Shown here one piece after another: positions 42,101-57,100 of a DNA stretch of 64,000 nucleotides (position 1 is the first letter of the stretch; the number at the start of each line of letters is the position of its first letter). The notes beneath the pieces were generated by a model. The model did not search any database. It was given only the letters and a program-made list of their open reading frames with translations, and was not told the origin of the DNA. The DNA lies in contig NZ_JADMLG010000019.1 in assembly GCF_015674855.1 (NCBI RefSeq), forward strand, positions 1 to 64,000, written 5' to 3'. The stretch is from Nocardia bovistercoris. Its GTDB lineage: Bacteria; Actinomycetota; Actinomycetes; Mycobacteriales; Mycobacteriaceae. Position numbers and translations under genes: made by a program.

Positions 42101-45100
42101 CGGGTGGCGTGCGGTGGAGCGCTGCGGGTTCAGCACTTCCACCAGTCGCTCGAACGGTACGTCGGCGTGTGCCAAGGCCGCGAGGTCGGCGGTGCGCACC
42201 CGGTCGAGCAGCGCGGTGAAGTCCTCGCCCGCCGTCACCTCGGTGCGCAGCACCACGGTATTGACGAACATGCCGACGACCTCGTCGAGTTCGGCGGCGC
42301 CGCGACCGGCGACCGGGGTGCCGACCGCGATGTCGGAGGTTCCGGACAGGCGGGCCAGCAGCAGTGCGAAGGCCGCGTGCACCACCATGAACAGCGTCGC
42401 CCCGTTCGCGCGGGCCAGGTCGACCAGTGCGCGGTGCAGGTCCGCGTCGACGGCGAAGTCGATGTGACGTCCCCTGGTCGACACGATGGCCGGGCGCGGC
42501 CGGTCGGTGGGGAGATTCAGTTGGGGCGGCAGGTCGGCGAGGGTGTCGGTCCAGAAGCGCAGTTGCCGGGAGAGCAGGGAGTCCGGGTCGGATTCCGCGC
42601 CGAGCAGCGCGCGCTGCCAGAGGCTGAAGTCCGCGTACTGCACGGGTAGCGGCGGCCGGTCGGGCGCCTCACCGCGCAGGCGCGCGTCGTAGGCGAGCAT
42701 CACGTCGCGGGCCAGCGGAACCAGTGACGAGCCGTCCGCCGCGATGTGGTGCACTACGACGACCAACACGTATTCCGGTGTGCGCGAACTCGATTCCACT
42801 GTTGGTTCGAAAAGCCGTGCCCGTAGCGGAACTTCGGCGGTGACGTCGAAGCCCGCGCTGACGAAGTCCGCCACCGCGGTGGCCAGATCGTCGGCGGGCA
42901 CCGGGATCGGCGACAGCACGGGAGTGTTGGCGTCCTCGGGGGTGAGTACCACTTGGACGGGACCGGATTCGCGCTGCGGGTAGACCGTGCGCAGTACCTC
43001 GTGCCTGGTCACCACATCGGCGACGGCGGCATTGAGGGCGGCCGTGTCGAGCGTGCCGGTGAGGCGCACCGCCAGCGGGATGTTGTAGGCGGTGGACTGG
43101 CGGTCGAGCCGGTTGAGGAACCACATGCGCTGCTGGGCCAGCGACAGCGGGACCGGATCGTCGCCATGACGCGGGGCGAGGGCGGGGCGTGCGGGGTCGG
43201 CGGCGGAGCCGGTGTCGAGTGCGGCGGCAAGCGCGGCGACGGTCGGCTGTTCGAAGACCGCGCGCACGCCGACCGAGGCGCCGAACGCGGCGCCGAGGCG
43301 GGCCGCCAGCTGAGTCGCGGTCAGGGAATTGCCGCCGAGCGCGAAGAAGTCGTCGGCGCGCCCGACCGGCTCGGTGCGTCCGAGCACCTCGGCGACGGTC
43401 GCGGCGACCGTGCGCTCCGCCTCCGTGACGGGTTCCCGGAATTCGACGGCGCGGAACACCGGTTCCGGCAGCGCCTTTCGGTCCAGCTTGCCGACCGGGG
43501 TGAGCGGGATGGCGTCGATCTCGGTGATCGCCGACGGCACCATGTACGCCGTCAACGACCGTGCGGCGAAGGCGGTGAGTTCCTCGACATCGATCACCCG
43601 CCCCGGCGCCGCGACCACGTAGGAGACCAGCGTGGCCGCACCGTCCGCGTCGGAATGGCCTACGGTGACCGCGAACTCCACCGTCTCGTGCGCGGTGAGC
43701 ACGGCGTCGATCTCACCGAGTTCGATGCGCAGGCCGCGAACCTTCACCTGCTGGTCGGACCGGCCGACGTATTCGATTGCGCCGGAAGCGTTCCAGCGCA
43801 CCAGATCACCGGTCCGGTAGATTCGTCCGCCCGCCGGGCCGTGCGGGTCGGCGACGAAGCTGCCCGCCGAAAGTCCCGGCCGCGCATGATATCCACGCGC
43901 CACACCCGGGCCGCGCAGATACAGCTCACCGGTCACACCGACCGGGACCGGCTGCATCCGCGCGTCGAGCACCAGCGCCGCCATGCCATGGATCGGCGTG
44001 CCGATGTCGAAGGCGCCGTCCGCACCGAGCGGCTCGCTGATGGCGGTGATGACGGTGGTCTCGGTGGGGCCGTAGGTGTTGTAGAAGGCTCGCCCACCCG
44101 CGGTCACCTCGACGGCGCCGGGCAGACCGTGGTCGCCGGATGTCCAGCGGCGCGACGGCTCGGGTCCGCCGGACTCGCCGCCATGGATGGGCTGCTCACC
44201 TGCGGTCATCCCGGCGTCGTCGGATACCCAGCGGCGCACGAGATCCGGGCCGTAGGATTCGCCGCCGACGGTCAGGTGTGCCAGGTCGGGGAGTGCGGTG
44301 GGGTCGAGGGTGCGCAGTACCGCGGGGGTGATGAACGCGTGGCTGACCCGGGTTTTCCGCATCAGTTCCGTCAGCTCCGCGCCGCCGTAGACGCCCGAGG
44401 GCGCGACCACCAGCGCCGCGCCGGACGCGAGTGCGAGCAGGAATTCCAGCATGGAGGCGTCGAAGCTGGGTGAGGCCACGTGCAGCACCCTGGCGTCGGG
44501 GCCGACCCGGTAGCGCTCCCGCTGCGCCCGTGCCACGCCCGCGATGCCCGCGTTGGTGGCGACGACGCCCTTGGGGACGCCGGTGGATCCCGAGGTGTAG
44601 ATCATCCACGCCGGATTGTCGACGCGCGTGGGGCGAACGAGCTCTGCCGCGGCGATCGGCGCGGCGCTGGTGTGCCGCAGTCGGGCCGCGGTGGTTTCGG
44701 CGTCCAGGACCAGCCATTCGGTGGCGTCGGGTAGCGCGGTGCGCGATGTTGCGATCGTGATGCCCACCGCCGCACCGGAATCGGTGAGCATGTGGGTGAT
44801 CCGCTCGGCCGGATAGGTGGGGTCGACGGGCACGAACGCCGCGCCGGTGCGCGCAACGGCCCACACCGCGAGCACCCATTCCGTCGAACGCGGGATCGCG
44901 ATGGCGACGACATCCTCGGCGCCGATGCCGAATCCGATGAGCATGCGCGCCAGACGCGCGGACCGCTCGTCCATCTCGCGGTAGGTGAGCGCGCGGTCGC
45001 CCGAGAGCAACGCGTCGCCTTCGGGATTCGCGGCGATCGCGGCCGTGACGAGTTCGGCGAATGTCACGGGCTCGACCGCGCCGCCGCGCCGGGTCAGCAG

Positions 45101-48100
45101 CTCGGCCCGTTCGGCGGGGGCGAGCAGGTCGACCGCGCCGACCGCGCGCAGCGGATCGGCGGTCAGCGCCGCGAGCACCCGGCCGAATCGGCGCAGCAGG
45201 CCATCGGCCGTCGCGGCGTCGAAAAGGTCGGTGGCGTAATTCAACTCGACACCGAGATGGCCGTCGGCGTCGGGTCCGGCGGCCACGGTGAACTGGAGGT
45301 CGAAACGCGCGACCGGTTCGTCGAATTCGACCGGCGACAGTTCCAGCCCCGGCACCGCGAAGGCGTCGGTCCCCGCGTCGAGATAGCTCAGCGCGACCGT
45401 GAACAGCGGATGGCGGGCCAGCGAGGTCTGCGCCCCGAGTTCTTCGGCCACCCGCTCGAAGGGGATGGTGGCGTTGGCGAAGGCGGCGAGGTCGACCGCC
45501 TTGGTCTCGGCGAGCAAGTCGGCGAAATTCAGCCCAGGTTCCGGCCGGGTCCGCAGCACAAGGGTGTTGACGAACATGCCGACCAGGTCGTCGAGCGCCG
45601 CCGCGCCGCGTCCGGCGACCGGCGTTCCGATCGCGATATCCGTCGACCCCGACAACCGCGCGAGCAGCACCGACAGCGCGGCGTGCACCACCATGAACGG
45701 GGTAGCGCCGTGCGCCGCGGCCAGCGTGCGCACCCGCTCGGCGATGCCGCCGCCGATCCGCGCACGCACGTTCCCGCCGTGCTTGGACGCGACGGCCGGA
45801 CGCGGGCGGTCGGTCGGCAGCGTCAGTTCCTCGGGCAGATCGCGCAGCGTCGTCCGCCAGAACTCCACCTGCGCCGCGGCGACCTCCTCGACCGCACGGG
45901 CCTGCCACAGCGCGTAATCGGCGTACTGGGCGGCCAGTTTCGGCCACAGCGGTGCGGCGTCGAGCACCCGCGCGAGGTAGGCGCTGAGCAGATCGCGCAG
46001 CAGCGGAGTCATCGAATAGCCGTCAGCGGCGATGTGGTGCACGACCGCGACCAGCACGTGCTCGTCGGCGGCGACCCGCAACAGGGTCGCGCGCAGCGGC
46101 GGCGCGGCGGTGACATCGAAACCGCCGGAGAGGAATTCGGTGATTCGCGCGTCCAACGCGGATCGCTCGACAGATTCCATGACGAAGCGCGCTCGCGCCG
46201 ATTCGACGGGCAGGATCACCTGGTGACCGACTCCTGCGGCGTCGGCGGGATAGATCGTGCGCAGCACCTCGTGCCTGGCGACCACGTCCGCGAGGGCCGC
46301 CGCGAGCGCGACCTCGTCCAGTTCGCCGCGCAGGCGCACCGCGACCGGGATGTTGTGCGCGGGCGAGGCCGGATCGAGCCGGTTCAGCAGCCACATGCCG
46401 TGCTGCACCGGCGCGAGCGGCACGGTATCCGGGCGCGGGCCCGCGATCAGCGGAACCACCTGCTCGCCCGCCTCGTCGGCGACCCGCTCGGCGAGCGCGC
46501 GTACCGTCGGTGATTCGAACAGCATCCGCACCGGGACGCGGCGACCGAGCCGTTCCCCCAGCCTGGCCAGCACCCTGGTGGCGCTCAGCGAGTTGCCGCC
46601 GAGTTCGAAGAAGCCGTCGTCGAGTCCGATCCGGCCGCCGAGCACCGCCTCGTAGGCCGCGGCGACCTGACGCTGCGCCGGGGTCACGGGTGCGACGTAG
46701 GCGACGCGATCGAAGACCGGGTCCGGCAGCGCGGCACGGTCGAGTTTCCCGGAGGCGTTGAGCGGGAACGCATCCAGCGCCATCAGCGCCGAGGGCACCA
46801 TGTACGACGGCAACGCGGACGCCGCGGCGCCGCGCACCTCCGCATCGGTCACCATCGAGCCCGCGCGCCGAACCAGGTAGCCGACGAGATGATCGCCGCC
46901 GGGGGTGGCCACGACCCGCGCCGCGGCCTGCGCGATGCCGGGGACGGCCGCGAGCACCGATTCGATCTCGCCGAGTTCGATGCGCTGACCGCGGAATTTG
47001 ACCTGGAAGTCGGTGCGCCCCAGGTACACCAGTTCGGCCGTGTCACCTCCGGTCTCCCAGCGCACCAGGTCGCCGGTGCGGTACATGCGTTCGCCCGGCT
47101 GCCCGAACGGATTGGCCACGAACCGATCCGAGGTCAGATCGGCGCGGTCCTGATAGCCGCGCGCGAGTTGGACGCCCGCGAGATAGAGTTCGCCCGCGAC
47201 GCCGGGCAGCGTCGGGCGCAGTCGCGAATCCAGCACGTAGACACGGCTGTTCCACTCCGGGTTGCCGATCGGCATGACGGTGCGCTCGGTTTCGCCGGTC
47301 ACCTCGCGGTAGGTGATGCTCACCGCCGCCTCGGTGGGACCGTAGAGGTTGTGCAGGCGTGCCGAACTCACCGCGCCGAAGGCTCGCACGGTCTCGGCGG
47401 GCAGCGCCTCGCCGATGACGAAGACGGTGCGCAGCGTGTCGAGCGCGGCGCGCGAGCCACTCGATTCCACCTGACCGGCGAAGACAGTGAGCATCGACGG
47501 CACGAAATCGGTGACGGTGACCCGATGCGCACCGATGATCTCGCTCAGGTAGCCGGGATCGCGGTGCCCGTCCGGGGTGGCGAGGACCAGGGTCGCGCCG
47601 ACCCGCAACGGCAGGAAGTAGCCCCACAGCGACACGTCGAAGGTGGTCGCGGTCTTCTGTAAGTACACGTCGTCGGCGTCGAGGCGGTACTCCGATTGCA
47701 TCCACGTCATCTGGTTGACGATGGCGGCGTGGGAGACGCTGACGCCCTTGGGTTTACCCGTCGACCCCGAGGTGAAGATCACGTACGCGGGATGGTCGGG
47801 GCGCACCGGCGCGGTGCGCTCCTCCGCCGCGACGGGACCGTCGTCGTAGCCGTCGTAATCGTCGGAATCCACCCGGATCACCGGTCCGAAGAATCCCGGT
47901 TCGGCGATCTGTCCCGCCGTCAGCAGGGCCGAGGGGCGCGCGGTGCGCAGGATGTGGGCGATGCGCAGGGGCGGGTGGTCGGGGTCGACGGGCACGTACG
48001 CGCCGCCCGCCTTGAGCACCGCGTACATCGCGACGACCAGCTCCGGTGAGCGCCGAATGACTAGCGCCACCAGCGATTCCGGTCCGACACCGGCCGCGAT

Positions 48101-51100
48101 GAGCCGCCGGGCCAGCCGGTTGCTCCGCCGGTCCAGTTCGCCGTAGGTGAGCACGGTCGCCGCCGCGCCGTCGTCGGGGACGTACACCAGCGCGGGATCG
48201 TCGGGGGTCGCCGCGGCCTGCGCCTCGAATTCGTCGGTCAGCAGTTCCGCCACGAAGGCGGTGTGCGCCGAGTCGTTCCATTCGGTGACCACACGACGCA
48301 GTTCGCCCGCGTCGAACAGATCGATATCGCCGACGACCTGTTCGGGTTCGGCGGTGACTGCCGCGAGCAGACGCAGCAGGCGCGCGCCGAAGCCCGCGAC
48401 GGTGTCCTCGTCGAAAAGATCTGTGGCGTAACTGAACCGCAGCGTGTCGGCGGTGACGGTGAGTTGGAGGTCGAAGCGGGTGGTCTCGTAGTCGACCGCG
48501 TACTCACCGATGCCGAGCCCGGCCACCTCGATGCCGGTCGGCGCCAGGTTCTGGTAGTACAGCGCCACCTGGAACAGCGGATGGCGGGCCTGCGAGCGTG
48601 GCGGGTCGAGCACCTCGACGAGGCGTTCGAAGGGCACGTCGGCGTTGGCGAAGGCGTCCAGGTCGGTGTCGCGGATCCGGCGCAGGACGGTCGCGAAGGT
48701 GTCCGAACCCGGTACGTCGGCGCGCAGGACCAGGGTGTTGACGAACATGCCGACCAGATCGTCGAGCGCGGCATCGCCGCGGCCTGCGACCGGTGCGCCG
48801 ATCGCGATGTCGGAGGTGCCCGACAGCCGGGCGAGCAGGGTCGCGAAAGCGGCGTGCGTCACCATGAACGGGGTCGCGTCGAAACGCGCGGCGACCGCAT
48901 CGATGCCCCTGCGCACCGCTGCGGGCAGCGCGAGGGTGGTCGCGGCGGCGGCGTGACTGGCGACAGCGGGACGTGGACGGTCGGCGGGCAGGTCGAGTTG
49001 CGCGGGCAGACCGCGCAGCGCCCGCCGCCAGTAGGCGAGTTGGCGGGCCGCGAGCGATTCGGGATCGGCCTCGTCGCCGAGCAGATCCCGTTGCCACAGT
49101 GCGTAATCGGCGTACTGGACCGGCAGCGGCGTCCAGTGCGGCGCCTCGCCCGCGACCCGCGCCGCGTAGGCGGTGGCGATATCGCGGGCCAGCGGGCCCA
49201 TGGAGTAGCCGTCGGCCGCGATGTGGTGGATGACGAGGGCGAGTAGGTGTTCGCGTTCGGCGAGGCGGGCCAGGCCGACGCGCAGCGGCGCCTCGGCGGT
49301 CACGTCGAAGGGTTCGGAGACGAAATCGACCAGGGATTCGGTGATCCGCTGCGGCGCGAGCGCGATGATCCGCGGCGCGTCGTCGTCCAGGACGCGCTGG
49401 TAGCCGGTACCGCCGATATCGGGGTAAACGGTGCGCAGGGTTTCGTGGCGTCGCACCACGTCGCCGATGGCCGCGATCAGGGCCGCCTCGTCCAGCGCGC
49501 CGGTCAGCCGGATGGCGACCGGGATGTTGTGCACCGATTCGGCGGGATCGAAGCGGTTGAGGAACCACATGCGCCGCTGCGCGGGCGAGAGCGGGATCGG
49601 ATCGGGGCGCGCGCCGACGGTCAGCGCGATGCGCGCCACATCCGACTGTTCGACCCGCGCGGCGAGCGCGGCGACCGTCGGCGCCTCGAACAGCGTCCGC
49701 ACGGGGATCTCGACGCCGAGTTCCGCGCCGATCCGGGCGGCGAGGCGGGTGGCGACGAGCGAGTTGCCGCCGAGGGCGAAGAAGTCGTCGTCCGCGCCGA
49801 CGGTGTCGACGCCGAGCAGTTCGCCCATGATCGCGGCGACCAAGCGCTGCGCGTCGGTCTCGGGGGCGCGGTAGGCGGCGGTCTCGAACACCGGATCGGG
49901 CAGCGCACGCCGGTCGAGCTTTCCGGAGGCGTTCACCGGCAGTTCCGGCAGCACGACCAGCGCCGATGGCGTCATGTACGCCGGGAGCCTTGCGGCCACG
50001 CTCGCGCGCACCGCGTCCTCGTCGATATCCGCGCCGACCAGGTAGGCGACCAGCCGATCACCGACCCGTTCGTCGGAGCGGAGCACCACGACCGCCTGGT
50101 CGACGGTGTCCACGGCGGTGAGCGCGGTCTCGATCTCGCCCAGTTCGATGCGCAGGCCGCGCAGTTTCACCTGGAAGTCGGTGCGGCCCAAATATTCCAG
50201 CTCGCCGTCGGCGTTCCAGGCGACCAGGTCACCGGTGCGGTACATGCGCGCGCCGCGTTCCCCGTACGGGTCGGCCACGAAACGGTCGGCCGTCAGTTCC
50301 GGGCGACCCACGTAGCCGAGCGCCACCTGCGCGCCTGCCAGATACAGTTCGCCGGGCACACCGATCGGCACCGGACGCAACCGCGAATCCAGCACCAGCG
50401 CGGCGGTGTTGAACACCGGCCTGCCGATCGGCACGCTGATCGTGTCGGCGTCGGTGACCTCGTGGAAAGTCACGTCGACGGCGGCTTCGGTCGGCCCGTA
50501 CAGGTTGTGCACGCGCGCGCCGGTCAGCTGCCTGGCGCGCTGTGCGGTCGCGGCGGGCAGCGCTTCGCCCGAGGCGAATACCCTACGCAGCGTCCGGCAT
50601 TCGGAGACGCGCGGTTCGGTGACGAAGGCCGCGAGCATGGCGGGCACGAAATGCACGGTGGTGATGCGTTCGGCGGCGATGATCGCCGCCAGGTAGCCGG
50701 GATCGCGATGGCCGTCGTGGTGGGCCAGCACCAGCCGTGCGCCGACCTGCAACGGCCAGAAGAACTCCCACACCGAGACGTCGAAGCCCGCTGGGGTCTT
50801 CTGCAGCACCGCGTCGTCGGTGCGCAGCGCGTAACGATCCTGCATCCACAGCAGGCGGTTGACGATCGCCGCGTGCGACACCGCCACGCCCTTGGGCCGT
50901 CCCGTCGACCCGGAGGTGAAGATCACGTAGGCCGGGTGGCCGGGACGCAACGCGGCGCGCAGTTCGTCGGGGCGCACCGGGTCGGTGGCGTAGCCGTTCA
51001 GGTCGAGCAGGTCGAGGCGGATCTGCCTGCTGGTGGGGGCGTCGAGAACGAAACCCGAGGTCAGCATGCACACCGGACGCGCGGTGCGCAGCATGTGCCC

Positions 51101-54100
51101 GATCCGTTCGGCCGGATGGTCGGGATCGACCGGAAGGTAGGCGCCGCCTGCGAGCACGACCGCGTACATGCCGACGACCAGGTCAGGGCCACGGCGCATG
51201 CCGAGTGCCACGGTCGTATCGGGCCCGACGCCCTGCTCGATCAGCCGGCGTGCCAGACGCCTTGCTCGACAGGCGAACTCGGCATAGGTGAGGTTGATGC
51301 CCTCGTAGCCGACCGCGACCGCGTCGGGTGTGCGGGCCACCTGCCGTTCGAACAACGAGGCCAGGGTCTGATCGCCGGGCAGCACCCGCTCGGTGTCGTT
51401 CCAACGGCGCAGCACCAGGCTGCGTTCGGCGGGGTCGAGCCATTCCAGATCGCCGACGGCGACCGTGGCGTCGGCGGTGGCGCCCGCCAGGATACGCAGG
51501 AATCGGGCCGCGAAACCGCGCACGGTGTCGGCGTCGAACAGGTCGGTGGCGTAGCGCAGCACGCCGCGCAGTTCGGTGCCCGCGTCCGCGCCGAATTCGG
51601 TGAGTTCCATGGCGAGGTCGAATTGGGCGATGCCGTTGTCGATCGGGTAGCCGCGCACCTCGAGGTCGGGCAGCCGCAGCACCGCGTCGTCGCGGTGCTC
51701 GAAGGTGAGCAGGGTCTGCACGATCGGCGAATGCGCTTGTGAGCGTACCGGGTTCAGTTCTTCCACGAGCCGTTCGAAAGGCAGTTCGGCGTGTGTGAAG
51801 GCCCGCACGTCGGCGGCGCGCACGGTGGCGAGGAGATCCGCGAAGGCGGTGTCGGGGCGCACCGCGGTGCGCAGGACGAGGGTGTTGACGAACATGCCGA
51901 CCAGGTCGTCGAGCGCTTGTTCGGCGCGGCCCGCGACGGGTGTGCCGATGGCGATGTCCTCGGTGCGCGCGAGTCGGGCGAGCAGTGCGGCGTACGCCGC
52001 GTGGACCACCATGAACAGCGAGACACCCTGTGCACGCGCCAGTTTCGTTGCCGCCGCGGTGAGATCGGCCGGGACGGTGAAGGGCACGGTCGCGCCATGA
52101 CCGGTCGCGACCGGCGGGCGCGGGCGGTCGGCGGGCAGTTCCAGCACCGGCGGTAGGCCCGCGAGTTCGTCGCGCCAGTGCGCGATCCGGCGCGACAGCA
52201 GCGAAGTCGGGTCGTCGGCCGAGCCGAGCAGCGCGTGCTGCCACAGCGCGAAATCGGGGTACTGCACCGGCAGCGGCGTCCAACTCGGCGCATCGCCCGT
52301 GCAGCGCGCACCGTAGGCGACCATGAGATCGCGGGCCAGCGGCCCGGTGGAGACGCCGTCGGCGGCGATGTGATGCACGACCACCACCAGTACGTGGTCG
52401 CGCGGATCGACCCGCAGCAGCGCGGTGCGTACCGGGACCCGCTCACGCAGGTCGAAGCCGACGCCGACGATGTCGAGCACGGTGGCGAGCAGATCCGCTT
52501 CGGCGACCTCGCGCACCCGAACGGGAGTGTGCGCGGCGGAACCGGAACGCACCACCTGATGCGGTCCGTCCGCATCGGACGGGAAGACTGTCCGCAGCGA
52601 TTCATGCCGCTCGATCACATCGGCGACGGCCGCGCGCAACGCGGATTCGTCCAGCGCACCGCGCAAGCGGATGGTGATCGGAATGTTGTAGACAGCCGAT
52701 TCCGGTTCGAGCCGGTTGAGCAGCCACATCCTGGTCTGCGCGGGCGAGAGCGGAATCCGTTCCGGTCGTTCGCCCGCCACCAGCGCGGGCAACTGCGCAC
52801 CGGCACCGAGGCGCGAAGAATCCCGCACCCGCGCCGCGAGTTCGGCCACGGTCGGCGCCTCGAACACCTCGCGCACGGTCAGCGCGGAGCCGAACGCGGT
52901 GTTGGCTCGGGCAACCAGTCGCATGGCGAGCAGCGAATTGCCGCCGCGCGCGAAGAAGTCGTCGTCCGCCCCGAGCGGGCCGTTCAAGCCGACCAGATCG
53001 GTGATCAGCGCCGCCAACACCGATTCCACACCCTCGGTAGGCGCACGGAATTCGGCTCCGACACCGCTGAACTCGACGGCGGGCAGCGCGGCGCGATTCA
53101 GCTTGCCGACCGCGGTGAGCGGCATCTCGTCCAGTACGACCAGGTGCGCGGGCACCATGTAGCCGGGCAGCCGGTCGCGCACCGCGTCGAGCACGCTTCG
53201 CGCGTCGAGGTCGGCGCCGCTGACGTAGCCGACGAGTCCTTCGTAGCCGGAAGAGTCGGCGGCGAGCACGACGGCCGCGTTGGAGACGCCGTCCACCCCG
53301 GCGAGCGCGGCCTCGATCTCGCCCAGTTCTATGCGCTGGCCGCGCAGCTTGATCTGGAAGTCGTTGCGGCCCAAGTAGACAAGATCGCCGTCGCGGCTCC
53401 ATTTGACCAAGTCGCCGGTGCGATACATGACCCGCCCCGGCACCCCGAACGGGTCGGCGACGAATCGTTCCGCGGTCAGGCCGGAGCGACCATGATAGCC
53501 GCGCGCCAACTGGTCGCCCGCGAGATACAACTCACCCGTGACGCCGATCGGCACCGGACGCAGCCGTGCGTCCAGCACATAGGTTCGGGTGTTCCAGCAC
53601 GGCCGTCCGATGGCGACCTCGAGTCCGGAATCGGCATCGGCGTCGGTGAATTCGTGGAAGACCGAGGAGATGGCGGCCTCGGTGGGACCGTAGGAGTTGT
53701 GCACCTCGCCGCCCGCGTGCACGCGGATGTCGGCGAGCAGATCCGGCGTCAATGCCTCACCGCCGCAGTGCAGGTGGCGGAACGAGCCGAGCGCGTCGCC
53801 CATGCCCTCGCCGATCAGCGCGGCGAGCACCGACGGCACGTATTCGGCGATGGTTATGCCGTGTTCGCGCAGCAGTCCGGCGAAGTAGGCGAGGTCGAGA
53901 TGCCCGCTCGGACGGGCGATCACCAGCGGCGCACCAACCAGGACCGGCATGAAGCATTCCCACACCGAGACGTCGAAGGTGAGCGGGGCGCGCTGCAGGA
54001 TGCGGTCGTCGGAGGTGATCCCGTAGCGGAATTCCAGCCAGCGCAGCTGATTCATGATGGCGCGGTGGCTCACCGCGACACCTTTGGGCTTACCGGTGGA

Positions 54101-57100
54101 GCCGGAGGTGAACAGCACGTAGGCGGTGTTCGCGGTGCGCAGCGGCGCACGGCGCTCGGCCTCCGACAGCGGGTCGTCGGCGAATCCGGCCAGATCCAGC
54201 GCGGCGAGTTCGTGCACGGGTGCGGCGATGTCCTCGGGCAGGCGCGCGCCACCGACCGTGAGGATCAGCGCGGGGCTCGCGGTGTCGATCAGCTGGGCGA
54301 TCCGGTCGGCCGGATGGGCGGGGTCGATCGGCAGGTACGCGCCGCCCGCGCGCACGATCGCGTACATGGCGACCACCATGTCCAGGCTGCGCAAGGCGCC
54401 GAGTCCGACGATGGACTCCGGCCCGACCCCGCGCTCGATCAGCCAGCGCGCCAATCGATTCGCCCGAGACTCGAGTTCGGCGTAGGTGAGCGACTCCGCG
54501 TCGAAACGCGCCGCGACGCCGTCGGGATCGAGGGCGACTCGCGCGGTGAGCAGATCGTCCAACGTCTCCTCGGGCAGCGCCCGCGCGGTGGCGTTACGAT
54601 CGGAGAGCAGTAGACCGCGCTCGGCGACCGACATCAGCTCGACCTTGCCGACCCGTGTCCGCGGATCGGCCACCATGGCCCGCAGGATGCGTTCGAACCG
54701 GGCGAGGAAGTCGTCCACGGTCCGCTCGTCGAACAGGTCGAGGGCGTAATGCAGGTGGATGTCGATGCCATCGGGCTCGCCGTCCCCGTCGTAGCGGTCG
54801 GTCAGCGTCCAGTCCAGATCGAGCTGGATGGGCGCGGGTCCGACCTCGAGGGCCGCGAAACTCATTCGGTTCAGGTCGAATTCGGGTTTGGTCTGGTTCT
54901 GGAGGGTCATCGACACCTGGTACAGCGGTGCGTGCGCCTGCGAACGCACCGGATTCAGCGCGTCCACCAACTGCTCGAACGGCACGACCGCGTGGTCGAA
55001 GGCGGCGAGGTCGCCCGCGCGGACGGTCGCGAGCAACTCGGCGAGGGTGGCGCCCGCCCGCACCTCGGTGCGCAGCACCAGGGTGTTGACGAACATGCCG
55101 ACGATCTCGTCCAACGCCTGCTCGCCGCGTCCGGCGACCGGGGTGCCGATCACCACGTCGTCGGTGCCGCCGAGCCTGCTCAGCAGCACCGCGAGCGCGG
55201 TGTGCAGCACCATGAACGGGGTCGCGCGGTGCGCGGCGGCCAGCCGGTGGATCTCGGCGTGCAGGCGCGCGTCGAGCTGCGCGGTGCGTGCGCCGCCGCG
55301 CGTGCTCGCCACGGCCGGTCGCGCGCGGTCCGACGGTGCCGAGGTGACCTCGGGCAGATCGGCGAGCCGACGGGTCCAGTAACCCAATTGCCTTGCGAGA
55401 ACCGAACTCCGGTCATCGGGTCGGCCGAGCACTTCGCGCTGCCACAGCGCGAAGTCGGCGTACTGCAACGGAAGCGGCGCCCAGTGCGGTGCGGTGTTCG
55501 CACAGCGGGCGACGTAGGCGGCGGCCAGATCGCGGGTCAGCGGCGCGAAGGACCAGCCGTCGGCCGCGATGTGGTGCACGACGAACAGCAGGATGTGCTG
55601 CGGCCGCGCCGGGCCGTCCTGTTCCAGTCGCAGCAGGCGCACCCGCACCGGTACCTCGGCGGTCACGTCGAATCCCGCGGCGGTGACCGCGGTGACGAGG
55701 TCGGGCAGTTCGGCCTCGCGCACCGGCCGAACGACCAGGTCGACGAGTCGGGTTTCGGCGGGCAGCACCACCTGCGTCGCCTCGCCGCCGACCTCGGGAT
55801 ACAGGGTGCGCAGGGTCTCGTGTCGCCCGATCACGTCCGAGATCGCGGCGCCGAGGGCGGCCACGTCGAGCGGACCGGTGAGGCGCAGCGCGAACGGGAT
55901 GTTGTAGCCGCCGCTCGCGCTGTCGAAGCGGTTCAGGAACCACATGCGTTGTTGGGCGATGGACAGCGGGATCGGGCCGCCGCGTTCCCGCGCGGTCAGT
56001 GGCGGCAGCGGCGCGCTCTCGGCATCCGGGTCGGCGTCGATCACGAGTCGGGCCGCGAGTTCGCGCACGGTCGGCGCGTCGAAAACGGCGCGCACCGGGA
56101 CCTGGGAACCGGTGGCCTTGCTCAGCCGGGCGGCCAGCTGGGTGGCGACCAGCGAGTTGCCGCCGAGTGCGAAGAAGTCGTCGTTCGCGCCGACGCGGGT
56201 GGCGCCGAGCAGGATTCGGAAAGTCTGCGCGACAAGGATTTCCGCCTCGGTGTCGGCCGCGCGGAACTCCCGGGTCTCGGTCGGGGGCGCGGGCAGCGCC
56301 GCGCGGTCCAACTTGCCCGACGCACTCACCGGGAAGGCGTCGAGGACGACGAACGCGGACGGAACCATGTAGGCGGGGAGAGTGCGAGTCAGCGCCGCGC
56401 GCGTGTGGTCGAGGTCGAAATCGCCGTCTACGACCAGGTAGGCCACCAGTGCCGCGCCCGTGCCGTAGTCGTCGCGCGCGAGGACCGCCGCCCGGGCCAC
56501 GGTCGGCTCGGCGAGCAACACGGACTCGATCTCTCCGAGTTCGATCCGCAGTCCGCGCACTTTCACCTGGAAATCGGTGCGGCCGAGAAATTCCAGTTCA
56601 CCGTCCGCACGCCACACGACGAGGTCGCCGGTGCGGTACATGCGGGCGCCGCGGACCCCGAAGGGGTTGGCCACGAACCGCTCACCGGTCAGGTCGGCTC
56701 GGCCGAGATAGCCGCGCGCCAATTGCGCGCCCGCCAAGTACAGTTCGCCCGGCACCCCGACCGGCACCGGCCGCAGCCGTGCATCCAGCACGTACAACTG
56801 GGTGTTCCAGACCGGTGCGCCCATCGGCACACCGCGGGTGTCGGACTCGGTCACCTCGTGGTGGGACACCTCGACGGCGGTCTCGGTCGGCCCGTACAGA
56901 TTGTGCACGCGCGCGCCGGTGATTTCGCGGGCGCGCGCGGCCGTCGCGGCAGGCAGCGCCTCACCCGAGCAGAGCAGATGCCGCAGCGACGGCGTCCTCG
57001 GGTCGTCGTCCAGGAACACCGAAAGCATCGACGGCACGAAGTGCGCCACCGTGATTCGTTCGCGCCGAATGAGTTCGGCGAGGTAAGCGGGATCGCGGTG

